Assembly: GCA_017477025.1 (NCBI GenBank)
Contig: JAFUYA010000075.1
Coordinates: 1-45,258, forward strand
Source: Bacteroidales bacterium
GTDB lineage: Bacteria; Bacteroidota; Bacteroidia; Bacteroidales; P3
Direction: 5' to 3'
DNA length: 45,258 nucleotides
Part shown: piece by piece, positions 1-9,967 of the stretch
How the letters are laid out: every line of letters begins with the position of its first letter
Numbering within the stretch: the stretch's first letter is position 1
Notes under the pieces: generated by a model
The model's input: only the letters and a program-made list of their open reading frames with translations
Database searches by the model: none
What the model was told of the DNA's origin: nothing
Program-made: the position numbers and the translations under genes

Positions 1-30
1 AACTCAGAAATTGATAAAGAAATAATCTGA
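1..30 (+). CDS. Possible 3' end of an upstream gene (partial)
   Basis: The first ten codons of frame 1 read to a TGA at 28-30. A strong terminator follows 16 bases later, which is what the tail of a plus-strand gene would look like. The other two frames stop earlier. Nine residues are too few to say anything about the product. Confidence 0.4.
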   Translation, partial: NSEIDKEII

Positions 31-46
31 AATTCTAAACATTCAA

Positions 47-78
47 GGACGGTAACAATAAAGTTACCGTCCTTTTTT
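47..78 (+). terminator. Intrinsic terminator
   Basis: A perfect 10-bp stem, GGACGGTAAC (47-56) with GTTACCGTCC (63-72), has a six-base loop and is followed directly by six T. It ends whatever plus-strand transcript enters from the left. Confidence 0.9.
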
Positions 79-134
79 ATTTATTGCTAACCTATTCATA
101 TTCACTGACGAAAAAATCAGTGTGATTTCTTCAT

Positions 135-180
135 AAAAGTGTGAGATTTCTGACGTTTTCTTAATGATTTTGTCCAAAAT
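135..180. repeat. Dispersed intergenic motif, copy 1
   Basis: This stretch shares 34 of 38 leading bases with 11519-11563, including the 17-base block TTTTCTTAATGATTTTG and the flanking GATTTCTG. A small inverted repeat, CACTGA/TCAGTG, lies just before it (about 103-122). The stretch between the terminator and the promoter at 268 holds no gene. Confidence 0.6.
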
Positions 181-267
181 CACGCACTTTTTTCAGATAA
201 TTACGCACACCCATTTTCTATGTACAATTTTTGCGGGCTGCGACACGGCATTTGCAGAAAATTTGCG

Positions 268-275
268 TATCTTTG
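268..275 (+). promoter_or_regulatory. Bacteroidetes -7 box for the aminotransferase
   Basis: TATCTTTG fits TAnnTTTG and lies 24 bases before the chosen ATG at 299. No clear -33 TTTG sits at the usual 19-21 base spacing. Confidence 0.6.
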
Positions 276-298
276 CAAACTCAAAAACTAACCGACTT

Positions 299-1435
299 AT
301 GAAAAAAATACAAATGGTTGATTTGCAAACCCAATATGCTACCATAAAGGGTGAAATTGATTCCGCAATCAGCGAGGTTTTGGAATCGGCACACTTTATA
401 AACGGAGAACAGGTACAGGCGTTTGCGGACAATTTGGCAGAATACCTCAACGTAAAACATGTTATCCCGTGTGCCAACGGCACGGATGCTTTGCAAATTG
501 CATTGATGGCTTTGAATTTGAAACCAAGCGATGAAATAATCTGCCCGGATTTTACTTTCATATCTTCAGCCGAGGTGATAGGTCTTTTGAAACTTCATCC
601 TGTGTTGGTAGATGTGGATGCAAATTCCTTTGTAGCCACATTGAAGAACATAGAATCAGCCATAACCGTAAAGACTAAAGTTATTATTCCCGTACATCTG
701 TTCGGACAAGCAGCCGAAATGGAGGCAATAACGGATTTGGCGAAAAAATACAACCTTTACGTTATTGAAGATACTGCACAGGCTTTGGGCAGCGATTATA
801 TTTTTGCAGACGGACACAGAAAAAAACTCGGAACAATAGGAGATATAGGTTGCACGTCTTTCTTCCCTTCAAAAAATCTTGGATGTTACGGAGACGGCGG
901 AGCGTTATTTACCGATGACGACTCTCTTTATGAACGCATAAAAATGATAACCAACCACGGCAGTAAGCAAAAGTATTATCATCAAATAATAGGATGCAAC
1001 TCAAGATTGGACTCTTTGCAAGCCGCTGTTTTGAACGTTAAGTTGAAATATTTGGATTCTTATATTGAAAGCAGAAGAAAAGCCGCACACTACTATACTT
1101 CCCGCCTGAAAGATACAGAGGGACTTGTCGTACCTGCGGAAAATGAATACTCCGTCCATACATACCACCAATATACTTTGAAAATACTCAACGGAAAAAG
1201 AGATGCACTGAAAGAATTTCTGAACAAAAAAGATATTCCAGCCATGATCTACTACCCTGTTCCTCTGCACAAACAGGAAGCATTCAAAACTACGGCAAGA
1301 ACGCACTCTTCTTTGGAAATTTCCGAACAATTGTCCGAACAGGTACTTTCCCTGCCTATGCATACCGAACTATCACAGGAACAACAAGACTACATTATAG
1401 AGGCAATAAAAACATTTTTCGACACGACTGACTAA
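299..1435 (+). CDS. DegT/DnrJ/EryC1/StrS-family nucleotide-sugar aminotransferase
   Basis: A PLP-dependent aminotransferase of the DegT family. These enzymes transfer an amino group to a keto sugar nucleotide, for O-antigen, capsule or glycoprotein glycans. The ATG at 299 gives 378 aa, normal for the family; an in-frame ATG at 164 would add 45 residues with no counterpart and would place the -7 box inside the gene. Visible motifs are GTDAL (61-65), the PLP-contact segment EDTAQALGS (157-165), and SFFPSKNLGC with the Schiff-base lysine at K192, followed by GDGGAL. The opening MKKIQMVDL resembles the WbpE/FdtB-like branch, but the exact sugar substrate cannot be told. No other glycan gene is in the window, so it looks like a stand-alone gene or the end of a locus to the left. 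Confidence 0.9.
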   Translation: MKKIQMVDLQTQYATIKGEIDSAISEVLESAHFINGEQVQAFADNLAEYLNVKHVIPCANGTDALQIALMALNLKPSDEIICPDFTFISSAEVIGLLKLHPVLVDVDANSFVATLKNIESAITVKTKVIIPVHLFGQAAEMEAITDLAKKYNLYVIEDTAQALGSDYIFADGHRKKLGTIGDIGCTSFFPSKNLGCYGDGGALFTDDDSLYERIKMITNHGSKQKYYHQIIGCNSRLDSLQAAVLNVKLKYLDSYIESRRKAAHYYTSRLKDTEGLVVPAENEYSVHTYHQYTLKILNGKRDALKEFLNKKDIPAMIYYPVPLHKQEAFKTTARTHSSLEISEQLSEQVLSLPMHTELSQEQQDYIIEAIKTFFDTTD

Positions 1436-1457
1436 TCTTTAATGTTTTCTATATAAA

Positions 1458-1501
1458 AAAGAATGATTTTTGCCGAATTACACGTACAAAAACCATTCTT
1501 T
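1458..1501. terminator. Bidirectional terminator between convergent genes
   Basis: A 15-base stem with one mismatch pairs 1458-1472 with 1487-1501 (AAAGAATGATTTTTG against CAAAAACCATTCTTT). It lies between the ends of the aminotransferase and the small membrane protein and has T-rich sequence on both exits. Confidence 0.8.
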
Positions 1502-1521
1502 CCTTTTATATGTAAGGACTT

Positions 1522-2034
1522 TTATGCCTCATCGTCTATTTTTATTTGATTATACTTACGATTCTCTTTCTCGATATTATGTGTGAAAGCATAGTAATAG
1601 TAGAATACCAAAAAAACCAATATAATCATAACATCGCCTACGGCAAAGGCTCTGAATCCCAAAAACAATAACGGAGTAATCACTTGAAAAACTTTACCTA
1701 TAGTATAAAATAACAGACCCCATTTGTAACCTCTGAACAACAAATGGCAACCGTACAAAATAGAACATCCTGCCAAAAAACAAATCATATACATCAGTCT
1801 GCCTGCACTCACAAAAAACAGGAGATTTTCTCTGTAGAAATAGAAAGTATCGGGGAAAGAGGATGAAGATATGAAAGAAACCAATCCGTCTTTAAAGAAT
1901 ACGGCGGCAAGATTAAACAAAGTAAAGAAGAATCCGTATACGGCAGACAGAATAACCATAAATCTGAAAAAACGACCTGTCTTTACGGATTTGTCAAAAA
2001 TTCTCACTAATGTACGTTTAACTTTCAAATTCAT
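1522..2034 (-). CDS. Small multi-pass membrane protein, function unknown
   Basis: A 170-residue protein that I do not recognise. It has four strongly hydrophobic stretches (about residues 22-47, 71-100, 104-127 and 131-150) separated by short basic or aromatic loops, and a charged tail (151-170), so it should be an inner-membrane protein with four spans. There is no signal peptide and no catalytic motif. It lies 104 bases downstream of the hexosaminidase on the same strand with no terminator in between, so the two may share a transcript, though no functional link is evident. It ends at the shared terminator 1458-1501. It is real by its length, coding character and terminator placement. Confidence 0.75.
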   Translation of the reverse strand: MNLKVKRTLVRIFDKSVKTGRFFRFMVILSAVYGFFFTLFNLAAVFFKDGLVSFISSSSFPDTFYFYRENLLFFVSAGRLMYMICFLAGCSILYGCHLLFRGYKWGLLFYTIGKVFQVITPLLFLGFRAFAVGDVMIILVFLVFYYYYAFTHNIEKENRKYNQIKIDDEA

Positions 2035-2138
2035 ATCTCTCTGAATTTTTACCTGCTCTCTTATTATTTATTTAGTTTAAGTATGAGTACCCTGCCGTTT
2101 TTTATGTGGTTCTTGCTTACCGATGCGTATTCGAGGGA

Positions 2139-4484
2139 CTATTTTACTTCTATTTCGTCTCCGAACATGTGTGACGGGTAACCTGCTCCAGGATGACCTT
2201 CAGGACAATTGCCTATAGTTTTTGCCGAAATCTTGATATAGCGGGCTTTTTCCTGACAATAAACCGAATAGTTTACAACTTTAGGGTTACCCTCTACTTT
2301 TTGTTTCATCACTCCGATAACTTCTTTCCATTGATTTCCGTCATTGGAAACATAGAATTTGACCTCCTTCGGCAAGAATATCCAACTGCCTTCCTCATCA
2401 AGGAAATTAATATTGATATTTGATATATCGGTCTGCTTTTCCATATCCACAATCGGACAAAAATCCTTGCCGTAAGTTCCTACCCACGCATCATAGGATT
2501 TTTTATTGCCGCGTATTCCGTCCGTCAAGGCATATCCTCCGCCTGCATTATATTGAGGATTGACGTCCGCCATCTCATATTTTTTTCCTGTCGCTTTATT
2601 GATATGATATTCGGCTTTGAACACGGGAGAATAAATCTTACCGTTACGGTATGCAACCGCTTGAATGGTCGCATCGGATTTTACGGTAAAAGGTGAGGTG
2701 TATTTCGTACTGTTTTGTGTCGGTACGCCACCGTTTATAGTATAGAAAATATCTCCTTGACGAAGTGCAGACGACAATGCTATCTTTATACCGCTGTTGC
2801 TGCTTGTACTATTGACTTGCACTGCATAATGCGACTTGGAATAATTAAAACCTGCATCCTCATATATATTCAACAGATTATCCAAACGTTTTACAAAGTT
2901 GTCATAATCTTTTACGTCCTTATTACTCCAACTCCTTTCACTCATTGCAGCCAATCGAGGCAAATCGTTATATTCCAACAAATCCGTCTGTTTTATATAT
3001 TCCGTCCAAGTGCAGGCTTGCATACCTATTATATGCTTTGCCTCTTCTTCGGTAAGTTCCGAAGAAACGGGTTCAAACAAATAAGTCTTTTTCAAAGGTG
3101 TAAATCCTCCGAAACTCAAAGGTTCGGTAGATGCTACTCCTTGATAGAAGTTGAAATACAGATAAGCACTTGCCGCCATAATAGCATCATTGCCCTGTTT
3201 TGCGGCATTGATACCTCCTTGTTCGCCCTGCCACGACAAGATAGTAGCACTCTGACGAACACCTTTCTCAAGAATTTCGTCCCAACCGATGATTTTTCTA
3301 CCGTGTTTGTTCAGATAATCTTCAATTCTGTGTGTAAAATACGCTTGTATTTGATTCTCGTTTTCCCATCCCATTTTCTTCATCAATTTCTGACAATCAG
3401 TACATTCTTTCCAACGAACGGTAGGACACTCGTCCCCTCCTATATGAATATATTCCGAAGGGAACAATGCCATCACCTCATCCAATACGTCTTCAAGGAA
3501 TTTGAATGTTTTTTCTTTCGGACAGAAAACATCGTTCAATACACCCCACGTCCTGCACACTTCAATCGGTTCTTCCCTACAAGAAAACTCGGGATAAGCT
3601 GCCAATGCTGCCTGTGCATGCCCCGGCAATTCTATTTCGGGTATTATGGTTATATGCCTGTCTTGTGCATATTTGACTATTTCTTTGACTTCCTGTTGCG
3701 TATAATAACCGCCGTAGCGAATGGTATCATATATGTGTTCGCTTTCCGGCCTGTCGGAATAATGCCCTATCAATGTTCCGTTTCTGTATGCTGCTACTTG
3801 TTGCAATTTAGGATATTTCTTTATTTCCAAACGCCATCCTTGGTCGTCCGTCAAATGCCAATGAAAAACATTTATCTTATGTGCAGCCAACAAGTCTATA
3901 TATTTTTTGATATATTCCGCACTCCAAAAATGTCTGCTGCAATCCAAATGTTTGCCTCTGTAAGAAAACCTCGGAGTGTCTTCTATATGCATGGACGGAA
4001 TTTCTTTTATATAACCTTTTATTGCCTTGTAGTTCTCATTGTATTGATTCAGATAAAAATCAGTCCCTATTAACTGCCACAATGTTTGCAGAGCATAGAA
4101 AAATCCCGTTTCTCCGTTGGCCTCTATCGTAATTCGTCTGTTATTAACGTCCATGATGTAGCCCTCTTCTCCCAAATTACGCATGGAAGTAAGGACAAAT
4201 ATTATACTCTCGTCATAGTTTTGTCTTGCTTTTTCTCCCTTTACCTGTACTCCTTCCCTTTCAGGATAATAATACTGCAAACTTTCGGACAGAACTCGTG
4301 CAGTCTGACAACCTTCGGGTGCAAATATTTTGGTTTTCTCCGCATTGAATCTAAAAATTTGACCGTCCTGTCGAATTTCCATTGCGGACGGCAAAGGAAT
4401 GACGGAAACATCTTGAGAATATACATTGTTAAGACACATTACAACCAATGTCAAAACGATAACAACCGATTTCTTCATATTCAT
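2139..4484 (-). CDS. Secreted GH20 beta-N-acetylhexosaminidase with C-terminal accessory domains
   Basis: It removes terminal N-acetylglucosamine or N-acetylgalactosamine from glycans, by the substrate-assisted mechanism of family GH20. The 781-aa protein starts with a signal peptide (MKKSVVIVLTLVVM, cleavage near VYSQ). An N-terminal GH20b-type domain covers about 27-165, and the catalytic barrel about 168-535. Barrel motifs are HWHLTDDQGWR (208-218), EIELPGHA (283-290) and HIGGDECP with the catalytic pair D351-E352. A chitobiase C-terminal-like domain (about 565-640) and an F5/8 type C-like carbohydrate-binding domain (about 650-781) follow. It has its own well-formed promoter and is not in a PUL; no susC/susD pair is nearby. 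An ATG two codons further in would serve equally well as start. Host mucin glycans, chitin fragments or cell-wall turnover are all possible substrates. Confidence 0.93.
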   Translation of the reverse strand: MNMKKSVVIVLTLVVMCLNNVYSQDVSVIPLPSAMEIRQDGQIFRFNAEKTKIFAPEGCQTARVLSESLQYYYPEREGVQVKGEKARQNYDESIIFVLTSMRNLGEEGYIMDVNNRRITIEANGETGFFYALQTLWQLIGTDFYLNQYNENYKAIKGYIKEIPSMHIEDTPRFSYRGKHLDCSRHFWSAEYIKKYIDLLAAHKINVFHWHLTDDQGWRLEIKKYPKLQQVAAYRNGTLIGHYSDRPESEHIYDTIRYGGYYTQQEVKEIVKYAQDRHITIIPEIELPGHAQAALAAYPEFSCREEPIEVCRTWGVLNDVFCPKEKTFKFLEDVLDEVMALFPSEYIHIGGDECPTVRWKECTDCQKLMKKMGWENENQIQAYFTHRIEDYLNKHGRKIIGWDEILEKGVRQSATILSWQGEQGGINAAKQGNDAIMAASAYLYFNFYQGVASTEPLSFGGFTPLKKTYLFEPVSSELTEEEAKHIIGMQACTWTEYIKQTDLLEYNDLPRLAAMSERSWSNKDVKDYDNFVKRLDNLLNIYEDAGFNYSKSHYAVQVNSTSSNSGIKIALSSALRQGDIFYTINGGVPTQNSTKYTSPFTVKSDATIQAVAYRNGKIYSPVFKAEYHINKATGKKYEMADVNPQYNAGGGYALTDGIRGNKKSYDAWVGTYGKDFCPIVDMEKQTDISNININFLDEEGSWIFLPKEVKFYVSNDGNQWKEVIGVMKQKVEGNPKVVNYSVYCQEKARYIKISAKTIGNCPEGHPGAGYPSHMFGDEIEVK

Positions 4485-4512
4485 ATCAATATTAATTCTT
4501 TCGTTAAAACCG

Positions 4513-4543
4513 CAAAGTTAAGAATATTTAACGATTTCACAAA
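4513..4543 (-). promoter_or_regulatory. Consensus -33/-7 promoter of the hexosaminidase gene
   Basis: Read on the minus strand, TTTG (4540-4543) is followed after exactly 19 bases by TAACTTTG (4513-4520). Both elements and the spacing match the Bacteroidetes primary-sigma promoter. The start codon lies about 29 bases downstream. Confidence 0.8.
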
Positions 4544-4719
4544 ATTATTTTTATAAACCCGTCAATGCAATCAGCACTATGGGAATGATTCCCGTATGAC
4601 ATCCTGTAAAATGTTTCCGATTCCGTATTGAAATTTTTCGTTCCCTATACTATCACTTATGCTCTGTCGGCATTCTTCACATTTTGTAACGACATTTTTT
4701 CTCCAAAACAGCAAATTTT

Positions 4720-4750
4720 ATTGATTATAACGGAAAAATGTGTAATTTTG
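4720..4750 (+). promoter_or_regulatory. Promoter of lysS
   Basis: The -7 box TAATTTTG (4743-4750) is preceded at a 19-base spacing by ATTG (4720-4723), one base off the -33 TTTG. The lysS ATG follows 25 bases later. Confidence 0.7.
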
Positions 4751-4775
4751 CAAAAATTTTTTAAATTCGGAAATA

Positions 4776-6485
4776 ATGGAACTCAGCGAGCAGGAAATTC
4801 AAAGAAGACAGGCAGCGGAAGAGTTGAGAAAACTCGGTATTAATCCTTACCCTGCACCGATGTATCACACTGATAACAATACGGTCAATATTAAAGAGGT
4901 TTTTGAAAAAGACGATAAGCAGTTTGATGTCTGCATTGCAGGTCGTATAATGTCAAGAAGAATTATGGGTGCTGCATCTTTCTGTGAAATTCAGGATGAA
5001 AAAGGCAGGATTCAATTGTATATCAACCGTGATGAGATTTGTCCGTCGGAAGATAAGACGATGTACAACACGGTTTTCAAAAAACTGTTGGATATCGGGG
5101 ATATTATCGGAGTAAAAGGATTTGTTTTCCGTACTAAGATGGGAGAAATCTCAGTACATGTAAAAGAACTGACTGTTTTGTGCAAGAGCGTTCGCCCTTT
5201 ACCTGTAGTTAAGGAGAAAGACGGTGTTGTTTATGACGCTTTTACGGATCCTGAACAGCGTTATCGCCAACGTTATGTGGATCTTATCGTTAATCCTCAG
5301 GTTAAAAAGACATTCGTACAACGTACTTTGATAGTTGATACCATGCGTAACTATCTTAACGAGAAAGGTTACCTGGAAGTCGAAACTCCTATCCTGCAAC
5401 CTGTCTATGGCGGGGCTGCCGCAAGACCTTTCAAAACGCACCACAATACGCTTGATATGGATCTGTATTTGCGTATTGCAGATGAGTTGTATTTGAAAAA
5501 ACTTATCGTCGGCGGTTACGGCGGAGTGTATGAGTTTTCTAAAGATTTCCGCAACGAAGGTATGGATCGTTTCCACAATCCTGAATTTACACAAATGGAA
5601 TTGTATGTTGCATACAAGGATTATTTCTGGATGATGGACACTGTGGAAGAAATGGTGGAAAGAATTGCTTTGGCTCTGCACGGAACAACCAAAGTAAAGG
5701 TCGGAGAAAACGAAATAGATTTCAAACGCCCTTGGAAACGTTACACCATGTATGAAGCCATTGAGCATTTTACGGGAATTGACATTTCAAATATGGACGA
5801 ACAGGAATTAAGACAAACTGCAGAGAAACTTAATGTGCCTGTTGATGATACTATGGGTAAAGGAAAATTGATTGATGAAATATTCGGCGAGACCTGTGAG
5901 GGAAAACTTATCCAGCCTACCTTTATTTATGATTATCCTATCGAAATGTCGCCTCTTGCAAAGAAACATCGCAGCAAAGAAGGACTTGTTGAGAGATTTG
6001 AAGCGGTATGTAACTGCAAGGAAATATGCAACGCATACAGCGAATTGAATGATCCGATAGACCAACGCAAACGTTTTGAAGATCAATTGGAACTCGGCAA
6101 GCGAGGAGACCCTGAAAGTATGGTATTGGATGAGGACTTTTTGCGTGCAATCGAGTACGGAATGCCTCCTACAAGCGGATTGGGAATAGGTATTGACCGT
6201 TTGGCAATGATGATGACCGATTCAACTTCCATTCAAGACGTGTTATTCTTCCCGCAAATGAAACCCGAAGTGCAGAGTGCAGTTTCTTCCGATGAAGACT
6301 TCCTTGCAAAAGGAATACCTCAAACATGGATTGACCTGATGCACAAAGCAGGTATCGGAAGTTTGGAAAATTTGAAGTCCGCTAACATAAATAAGTTGTT
6401 TAATGATTTAAACGGTTTAAGAAAAAAGAACAAACTGGATATTCCTGCCTTAAAATTGGAGGAATTGAAAGCATGGGCTGAATAA
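4776..6485 (+). CDS. lysS: Lysyl-tRNA synthetase, class II
   Basis: It charges tRNA-Lys with lysine using ATP. An N-terminal OB-fold anticodon-binding domain (about 50-165) is followed by the class II catalytic core. Motif 2 appears as the run with [20 protein letters not shown], and motif 3 as [12 protein letters not shown]. The GGAAARPF segment and the [14 protein letters not shown] block are typical of bacterial LysS. At 569 aa it is about 65 residues longer than the roughly 505-aa E. coli enzyme. The extra C-terminal segment (about 505-569, ending [11 protein letters not shown]) looks like a helix-hairpin-helix-like extension; I know such extensions from Bacteroidetes LysS, and its role is unclear. 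The protease gene starts 67 bases downstream on the same strand, so the two may be cotranscribed. Confidence 0.97.
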   Translation: MELSEQEIQRRQAAEELRKLGINPYPAPMYHTDNNTVNIKEVFEKDDKQFDVCIAGRIMSRRIMGAASFCEIQDEKGRIQLYINRDEICPSEDKTMYNTVFKKLLDIGDIIGVKGFVFRTKMGEISVHVKELTVLCKSVRPLPVVKEKDGVVYDAFTDPEQRYRQRYVDLIVNPQVKKTFVQRTLIVDTMRNYLNEKGYLEVETPILQPVYGGAAARPFKTHHNTLDMDLYLRIADELYLKKLIVGGYGGVYEFSKDFRNEGMDRFHNPEFTQMELYVAYKDYFWMMDTVEEMVERIALALHGTTKVKVGENEIDFKRPWKRYTMYEAIEHFTGIDISNMDEQELRQTAEKLNVPVDDTMGKGKLIDEIFGETCEGKLIQPTFIYDYPIEMSPLAKKHRSKEGLVERFEAVCNCKEICNAYSELNDPIDQRKRFEDQLELGKRGDPESMVLDEDFLRAIEYGMPPTSGLGIGIDRLAMMMTDSTSIQDVLFFPQMKPEVQSAVSSDEDFLAKGIPQTWIDLMHKAGIGSLENLKSANINKLFNDLNGLRKKNKLDIPALKLEELKAWAE

Positions 6486-6552
6486 CCATACATAGCACAG
6501 CAATCAGAACAGTCATACGACGTTCAACATCAGACATCGTTTGAAATAAACA

Positions 6553-8127
6553 ATGAAAAAACAATCTTATATACCATTAATTGTAGCCGTGTCAATAGTT
6601 GTTGGCATGGCTATAGGTTTCTTTGTCTTGTCAAAAGGACGTAACAATCTCAACACATCATATTCCAAAAGCTCAAAAATTAATTACATTTTGGAATTGA
6701 TTGATAAAGAATATGTAGATAAAACAAACAAGGATTCTTTAACGGATGATGCTATAAGGGCTTTACTGACTGAACTGGACCCGCATAGTGTTTATATGAC
6801 AGCCGAAGAGGTTAAAAAGGAAAATGAAAGCCTCAAGGGAAATTTTGACGGCATCGGAGTCCAGTTTCGTATCATTGATGACACAATTGCCGTAGTCCGT
6901 ACCGTGAGCGGAGGACCGAGTGAAAAGGTTGGTATAATGGCAGGAGACAGAATTGTAAAAGTTGATGGTCGTACACTGAAAAATATTACAAACGATACGG
7001 TTCTTCATCTGTTGAAAGGAAAACGCGGAACAAAAGTAAAACTGTCAATCAAAAGGAAGAGTGTCAATCATCTGATTGACTATACCGTTACCCGTGATAT
7101 TATAAAAACTCAGGCAGTCAGGTATTCAGGCATGCTCAATGCAAACACCGGCTATATCAAGTTGGAGGAATTCACGGCAACCTCTCACGATGAAGTTGCA
7201 AAAGCTCTTGCCGATTTATCAAAACAAGGAATGACTCAACTTATCTTTGATTTACGTGATAACGGTGGCGGCTATCTTGACCAAGCCATAGCAATAGCCG
7301 ACGAGTTTATTACAAAAGGCGATCTTATTGTTTATACGGACGGACGTTTTCGCGGAAGAAATGATGCCTATGCTACTTCGGGCGGATTATTTGAGCAGGG
7401 AAACCTTATCATTATGATAAATGAAATGAGTGCGTCCGCATCGGAGATTGTCAGTGGTTGTGTTCAAGATAATGACAGAGGCAAAATCATCGGCAGACGC
7501 ACATTCGGAAAAGGTCTTGTGCAAGAACAAAGGAATCTGCCCGACAATTCGGCAATCCGATTGACTATTGCCCGCTATTATACCCCGAGTGGCAGATGTA
7601 TCCAAAGACCTTATGTAAAAGGAGACCCTGATCAATATTTTGAAGACTTTATCAACCGCTTCGCAAACGCAGAAAACGATGCCGATACAATCAAACACGA
7701 TGAGAAATTGAAATATAAAACAAAGAAAGGCAGAACCGTTTACGGCGGCGGCGGTATAGAACCCGATATTACTTTACCTTATTCCATCCTGAAAAGAAGT
7801 ACGTATTTCAACTCCTTATTTAAAAACGGCTTAATTTATAAATATTGTTTCGATTACGTAGATAACAACCGCAATATGTTGAAACAATATGCAAACGGCA
7901 AAGAGTTTTTGAATAAATACAAGATTGACAACACGATTTATAATAATCTGCTGGTTTTTGCCGCAAAAAACGGAGTTGAAGTCAAAAAATTGTCAGATAA
8001 AGAAGCACAAGAAATTAAGCAATTGATGAAAGGCTATATTGCACAAAGTCTTTACGGTGATGAATATTTTTATCAGTTGTACATCACCTTGGATACGGAA
8101 CTGCAAATGGCAATTCACAATTTGTAA
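6553..8127 (+). CDS. S41 carboxy-terminal processing protease (first copy)
   Basis: A periplasmic or membrane-anchored serine protease of the CtpA/Tsp family that trims or degrades envelope proteins from the C terminus. The 524-aa protein has an N-terminal membrane anchor or uncleaved signal (residues 8-26). A PDZ domain (about 88-168) carries the usual GIGVQF and AGDRIVKVDG pieces, and the S41 core covers about 190-360. By alignment with E. coli Tsp the Ser-Asp-Lys triad is S295 (in SASASE), D306 and K320 (in FGKGLVQ), all present. A C-terminal helical tail (about 405-524) is unassigned. It follows lysS by 67 bases. A second, diverged copy lies at 17356-19023 on the other strand. Confidence 0.93.
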   Translation: MKKQSYIPLIVAVSIVVGMAIGFFVLSKGRNNLNTSYSKSSKINYILELIDKEYVDKTNKDSLTDDAIRALLTELDPHSVYMTAEEVKKENESLKGNFDGIGVQFRIIDDTIAVVRTVSGGPSEKVGIMAGDRIVKVDGRTLKNITNDTVLHLLKGKRGTKVKLSIKRKSVNHLIDYTVTRDIIKTQAVRYSGMLNANTGYIKLEEFTATSHDEVAKALADLSKQGMTQLIFDLRDNGGGYLDQAIAIADEFITKGDLIVYTDGRFRGRNDAYATSGGLFEQGNLIIMINEMSASASEIVSGCVQDNDRGKIIGRRTFGKGLVQEQRNLPDNSAIRLTIARYYTPSGRCIQRPYVKGDPDQYFEDFINRFANAENDADTIKHDEKLKYKTKKGRTVYGGGGIEPDITLPYSILKRSTYFNSLFKNGLIYKYCFDYVDNNRNMLKQYANGKEFLNKYKIDNTIYNNLLVFAAKNGVEVKKLSDKEAQEIKQLMKGYIAQSLYGDEYFYQLYITLDTELQMAIHNL

Positions 8128-8324
8128 AAAAGAGGTTGTCTGTCAGAGTATTAGTAACAGAAACGTAATAATATGCCGTACGGTCAGTATTTGAAGAAAT
8201 AACCGCTCACCTTTTTGCAAATCCATTGTCCTTGAAGAAAAACTCGAAAGAAATATTCTATATACCTCTCTCTTAAAATATTTCGTCATCACGGTAAGTT
8301 ACAATATTGATACTATCATACAAA

Positions 8325-8355
8325 TAAAAAAAGCGGGAACAGATTTGTTCCCGCT
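8325..8355 (-). terminator. Terminator of the atpEFHA transcript
   Basis: The stem AGCGGGAAC (8332-8340) / GTTCCCGCT (8347-8355) has a six-base loop. On the minus strand it is followed by a run of seven T (8325-8331). It lies 28 bases after the atpA stop, so the ATP synthase transcript ends here without atpG. The 197 bases between ctp and this hairpin hold no gene that I can see. Confidence 0.9.
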
Positions 8356-8382
8356 CGGATTTTATGGAATTTACATATTTTC

Positions 8383-9966
8383 TTATTTTGTTGTATATTT
8401 GTATGCAACCTCTTGAGCGGCTTTATGCAAAGTTTCCAAAATCTCATCATCCATTTTACCTTGTTTAATTACCTCCAAAGTATCTTTATAATTGGCATTA
8501 AGCAAAGTAAGGTAGTCTTTTTCAAAATCCAAGACTTTGTTTACAGGAATATCACTTAACCATCCTTTCGTTCCGCAGGCTATTATTGCAACCTGCTGTT
8601 CTACTTTCATAGGAGAGTATTGAGGTTGCTTTAGTATCTCAACGTTACGCTTTCCTTTCTCCAATACCATCTTAGTTGCTGCATCCAAATCCGAACCGAA
8701 TTTACTGAAAGCCTCCAATTCTCTGTATTGTGCCTGATCTATTTTAAGCGTTCCCGCAATCTTTTTCATGGATTTTATCTGTGCTTTACCTCCTACACGC
8801 GATACTGATATACCTACGTTGATTGCAGGCCTTACTCCTGAATTGAATAAGTTACTTTCCAAGAAAATCTGCCCGTCAGTAATGGAAATAACGTTAGTAG
8901 GAATATATGCGCTGACATCTCCCGCTTGTGTTTCTATTATCGGCAGAGCCGTCAATGAACCCCCGCCCTTTACTTTGTCTTTTAATATTTGCGGTAAGTC
9001 ATTCATCTGCCTTGCAACCTCATCATTGTTTATTATCTTGCAAGCCCTTTCCAATAAACGCGAATGTAAATAGAATACATCTCCGGGATAAGCCTCACGT
9101 CCTGGCGGACGACGCAAAAGTAATGACACTTCACGATAGGCAACTGCCTGTTTGGATAAGTCATCGTAAATAACTAATGCATGACGTCCCGTATCACGAA
9201 AATATTCCCCGATAGCGGCTCCTGCAAACGGAGCATAGAACTGCATTGCAGCGGCATCGGAAGCGGTGGCAGCCAAAACAACGGTATATTTCATGGCATC
9301 ATGTTCCTGCAATGTCTTTACCAAGTTGGCAACAGTAGAACCTTTTTGTCCGCATGCAACATAGATACAATATACAGGGTTTCCCTGTTCGTAAAATTCC
9401 TTTTGATTGATAATCGTATCAACGGCAATAGCCGTTTTTCCCGTTTGACGGTCCCCTATAATCAACTCTCTTTGTCCTCTTCCGATAGGAATCATGGAAT
9501 CCACAGCCTTCAATCCGGTTTGTAACGGTTCTTCAACCGGTTGTCGGTAGATAACTCCGGGTGCTTTACGTTCAAGAGGCATATCAAATACCTCACCTTC
9601 TATTTCTCCCTTTCCGTCTATCGGCTGTCCGATGGTATTAACCACACGTCCCAACATTCCCTCTCCTACTCGAATGGAAGCAATTCTTTCGGTACGTTTG
9701 ACTTTATCACCTTCGTTGATATCTCCCGTTTCTCCCAAAAGTACCACTCCGACATTATCTTCTTCCAGATTTTGAACTACACCTTGCGTACCGTTGTGGA
9801 ATTCCACCAACTCTCCGCTCTGTGCGTTCTTCAGACCATACACTCTGGCAATACCGTCTCCGACAGAAAGCACCGTACCTACTTCTTCCAGTTGAGTTTC
9901 TATATCGGAAGACATCATCTGCTGTCTCAATATTGCCGTAACTTCAGATGGTTTTATGCCTGCCAT
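8383..9966 (-). CDS. atpA: F-type ATP synthase subunit alpha
   Basis: The alpha subunit of the F1 head; it carries the non-catalytic nucleotide sites and supplies the arginine finger to the beta subunit. It is 527 aa, the normal length. Walker A is GDRQTGKT (171-178), with the family segments [17 protein letters not shown] just before it and [13 protein letters not shown] in the arginine-finger region. A one-base gap separates it from atpH (TAGTATG: stop, one base, start), so translation is probably coupled. It is the last gene of its transcript; atpG, which normally follows atpA, is absent and a terminator comes instead. Confidence 0.98.
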   Translation of the reverse strand: MAGIKPSEVTAILRQQMMSSDIETQLEEVGTVLSVGDGIARVYGLKNAQSGELVEFHNGTQGVVQNLEEDNVGVVLLGETGDINEGDKVKRTERIASIRVGEGMLGRVVNTIGQPIDGKGEIEGEVFDMPLERKAPGVIYRQPVEEPLQTGLKAVDSMIPIGRGQRELIIGDRQTGKTAIAVDTIINQKEFYEQGNPVYCIYVACGQKGSTVANLVKTLQEHDAMKYTVVLAATASDAAAMQFYAPFAGAAIGEYFRDTGRHALVIYDDLSKQAVAYREVSLLLRRPPGREAYPGDVFYLHSRLLERACKIINNDEVARQMNDLPQILKDKVKGGGSLTALPIIETQAGDVSAYIPTNVISITDGQIFLESNLFNSGVRPAINVGISVSRVGGKAQIKSMKKIAGTLKIDQAQYRELEAFSKFGSDLDAATKMVLEKGKRNVEILKQPQYSPMKVEQQVAIIACGTKGWLSDIPVNKVLDFEKDYLTLLNANYKDTLEVIKQGKMDDEILETLHKAAQEVAYKYTTK

Positions 9967-9967
9967 A

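Noticed and set aside
2715-4073. 452-codon plus-strand ORF
   Set aside because: It is antisense to the hexosaminidase gene, rich in Cys, Phe and Tyr from reversed codons and without any domain; a shadow ORF.
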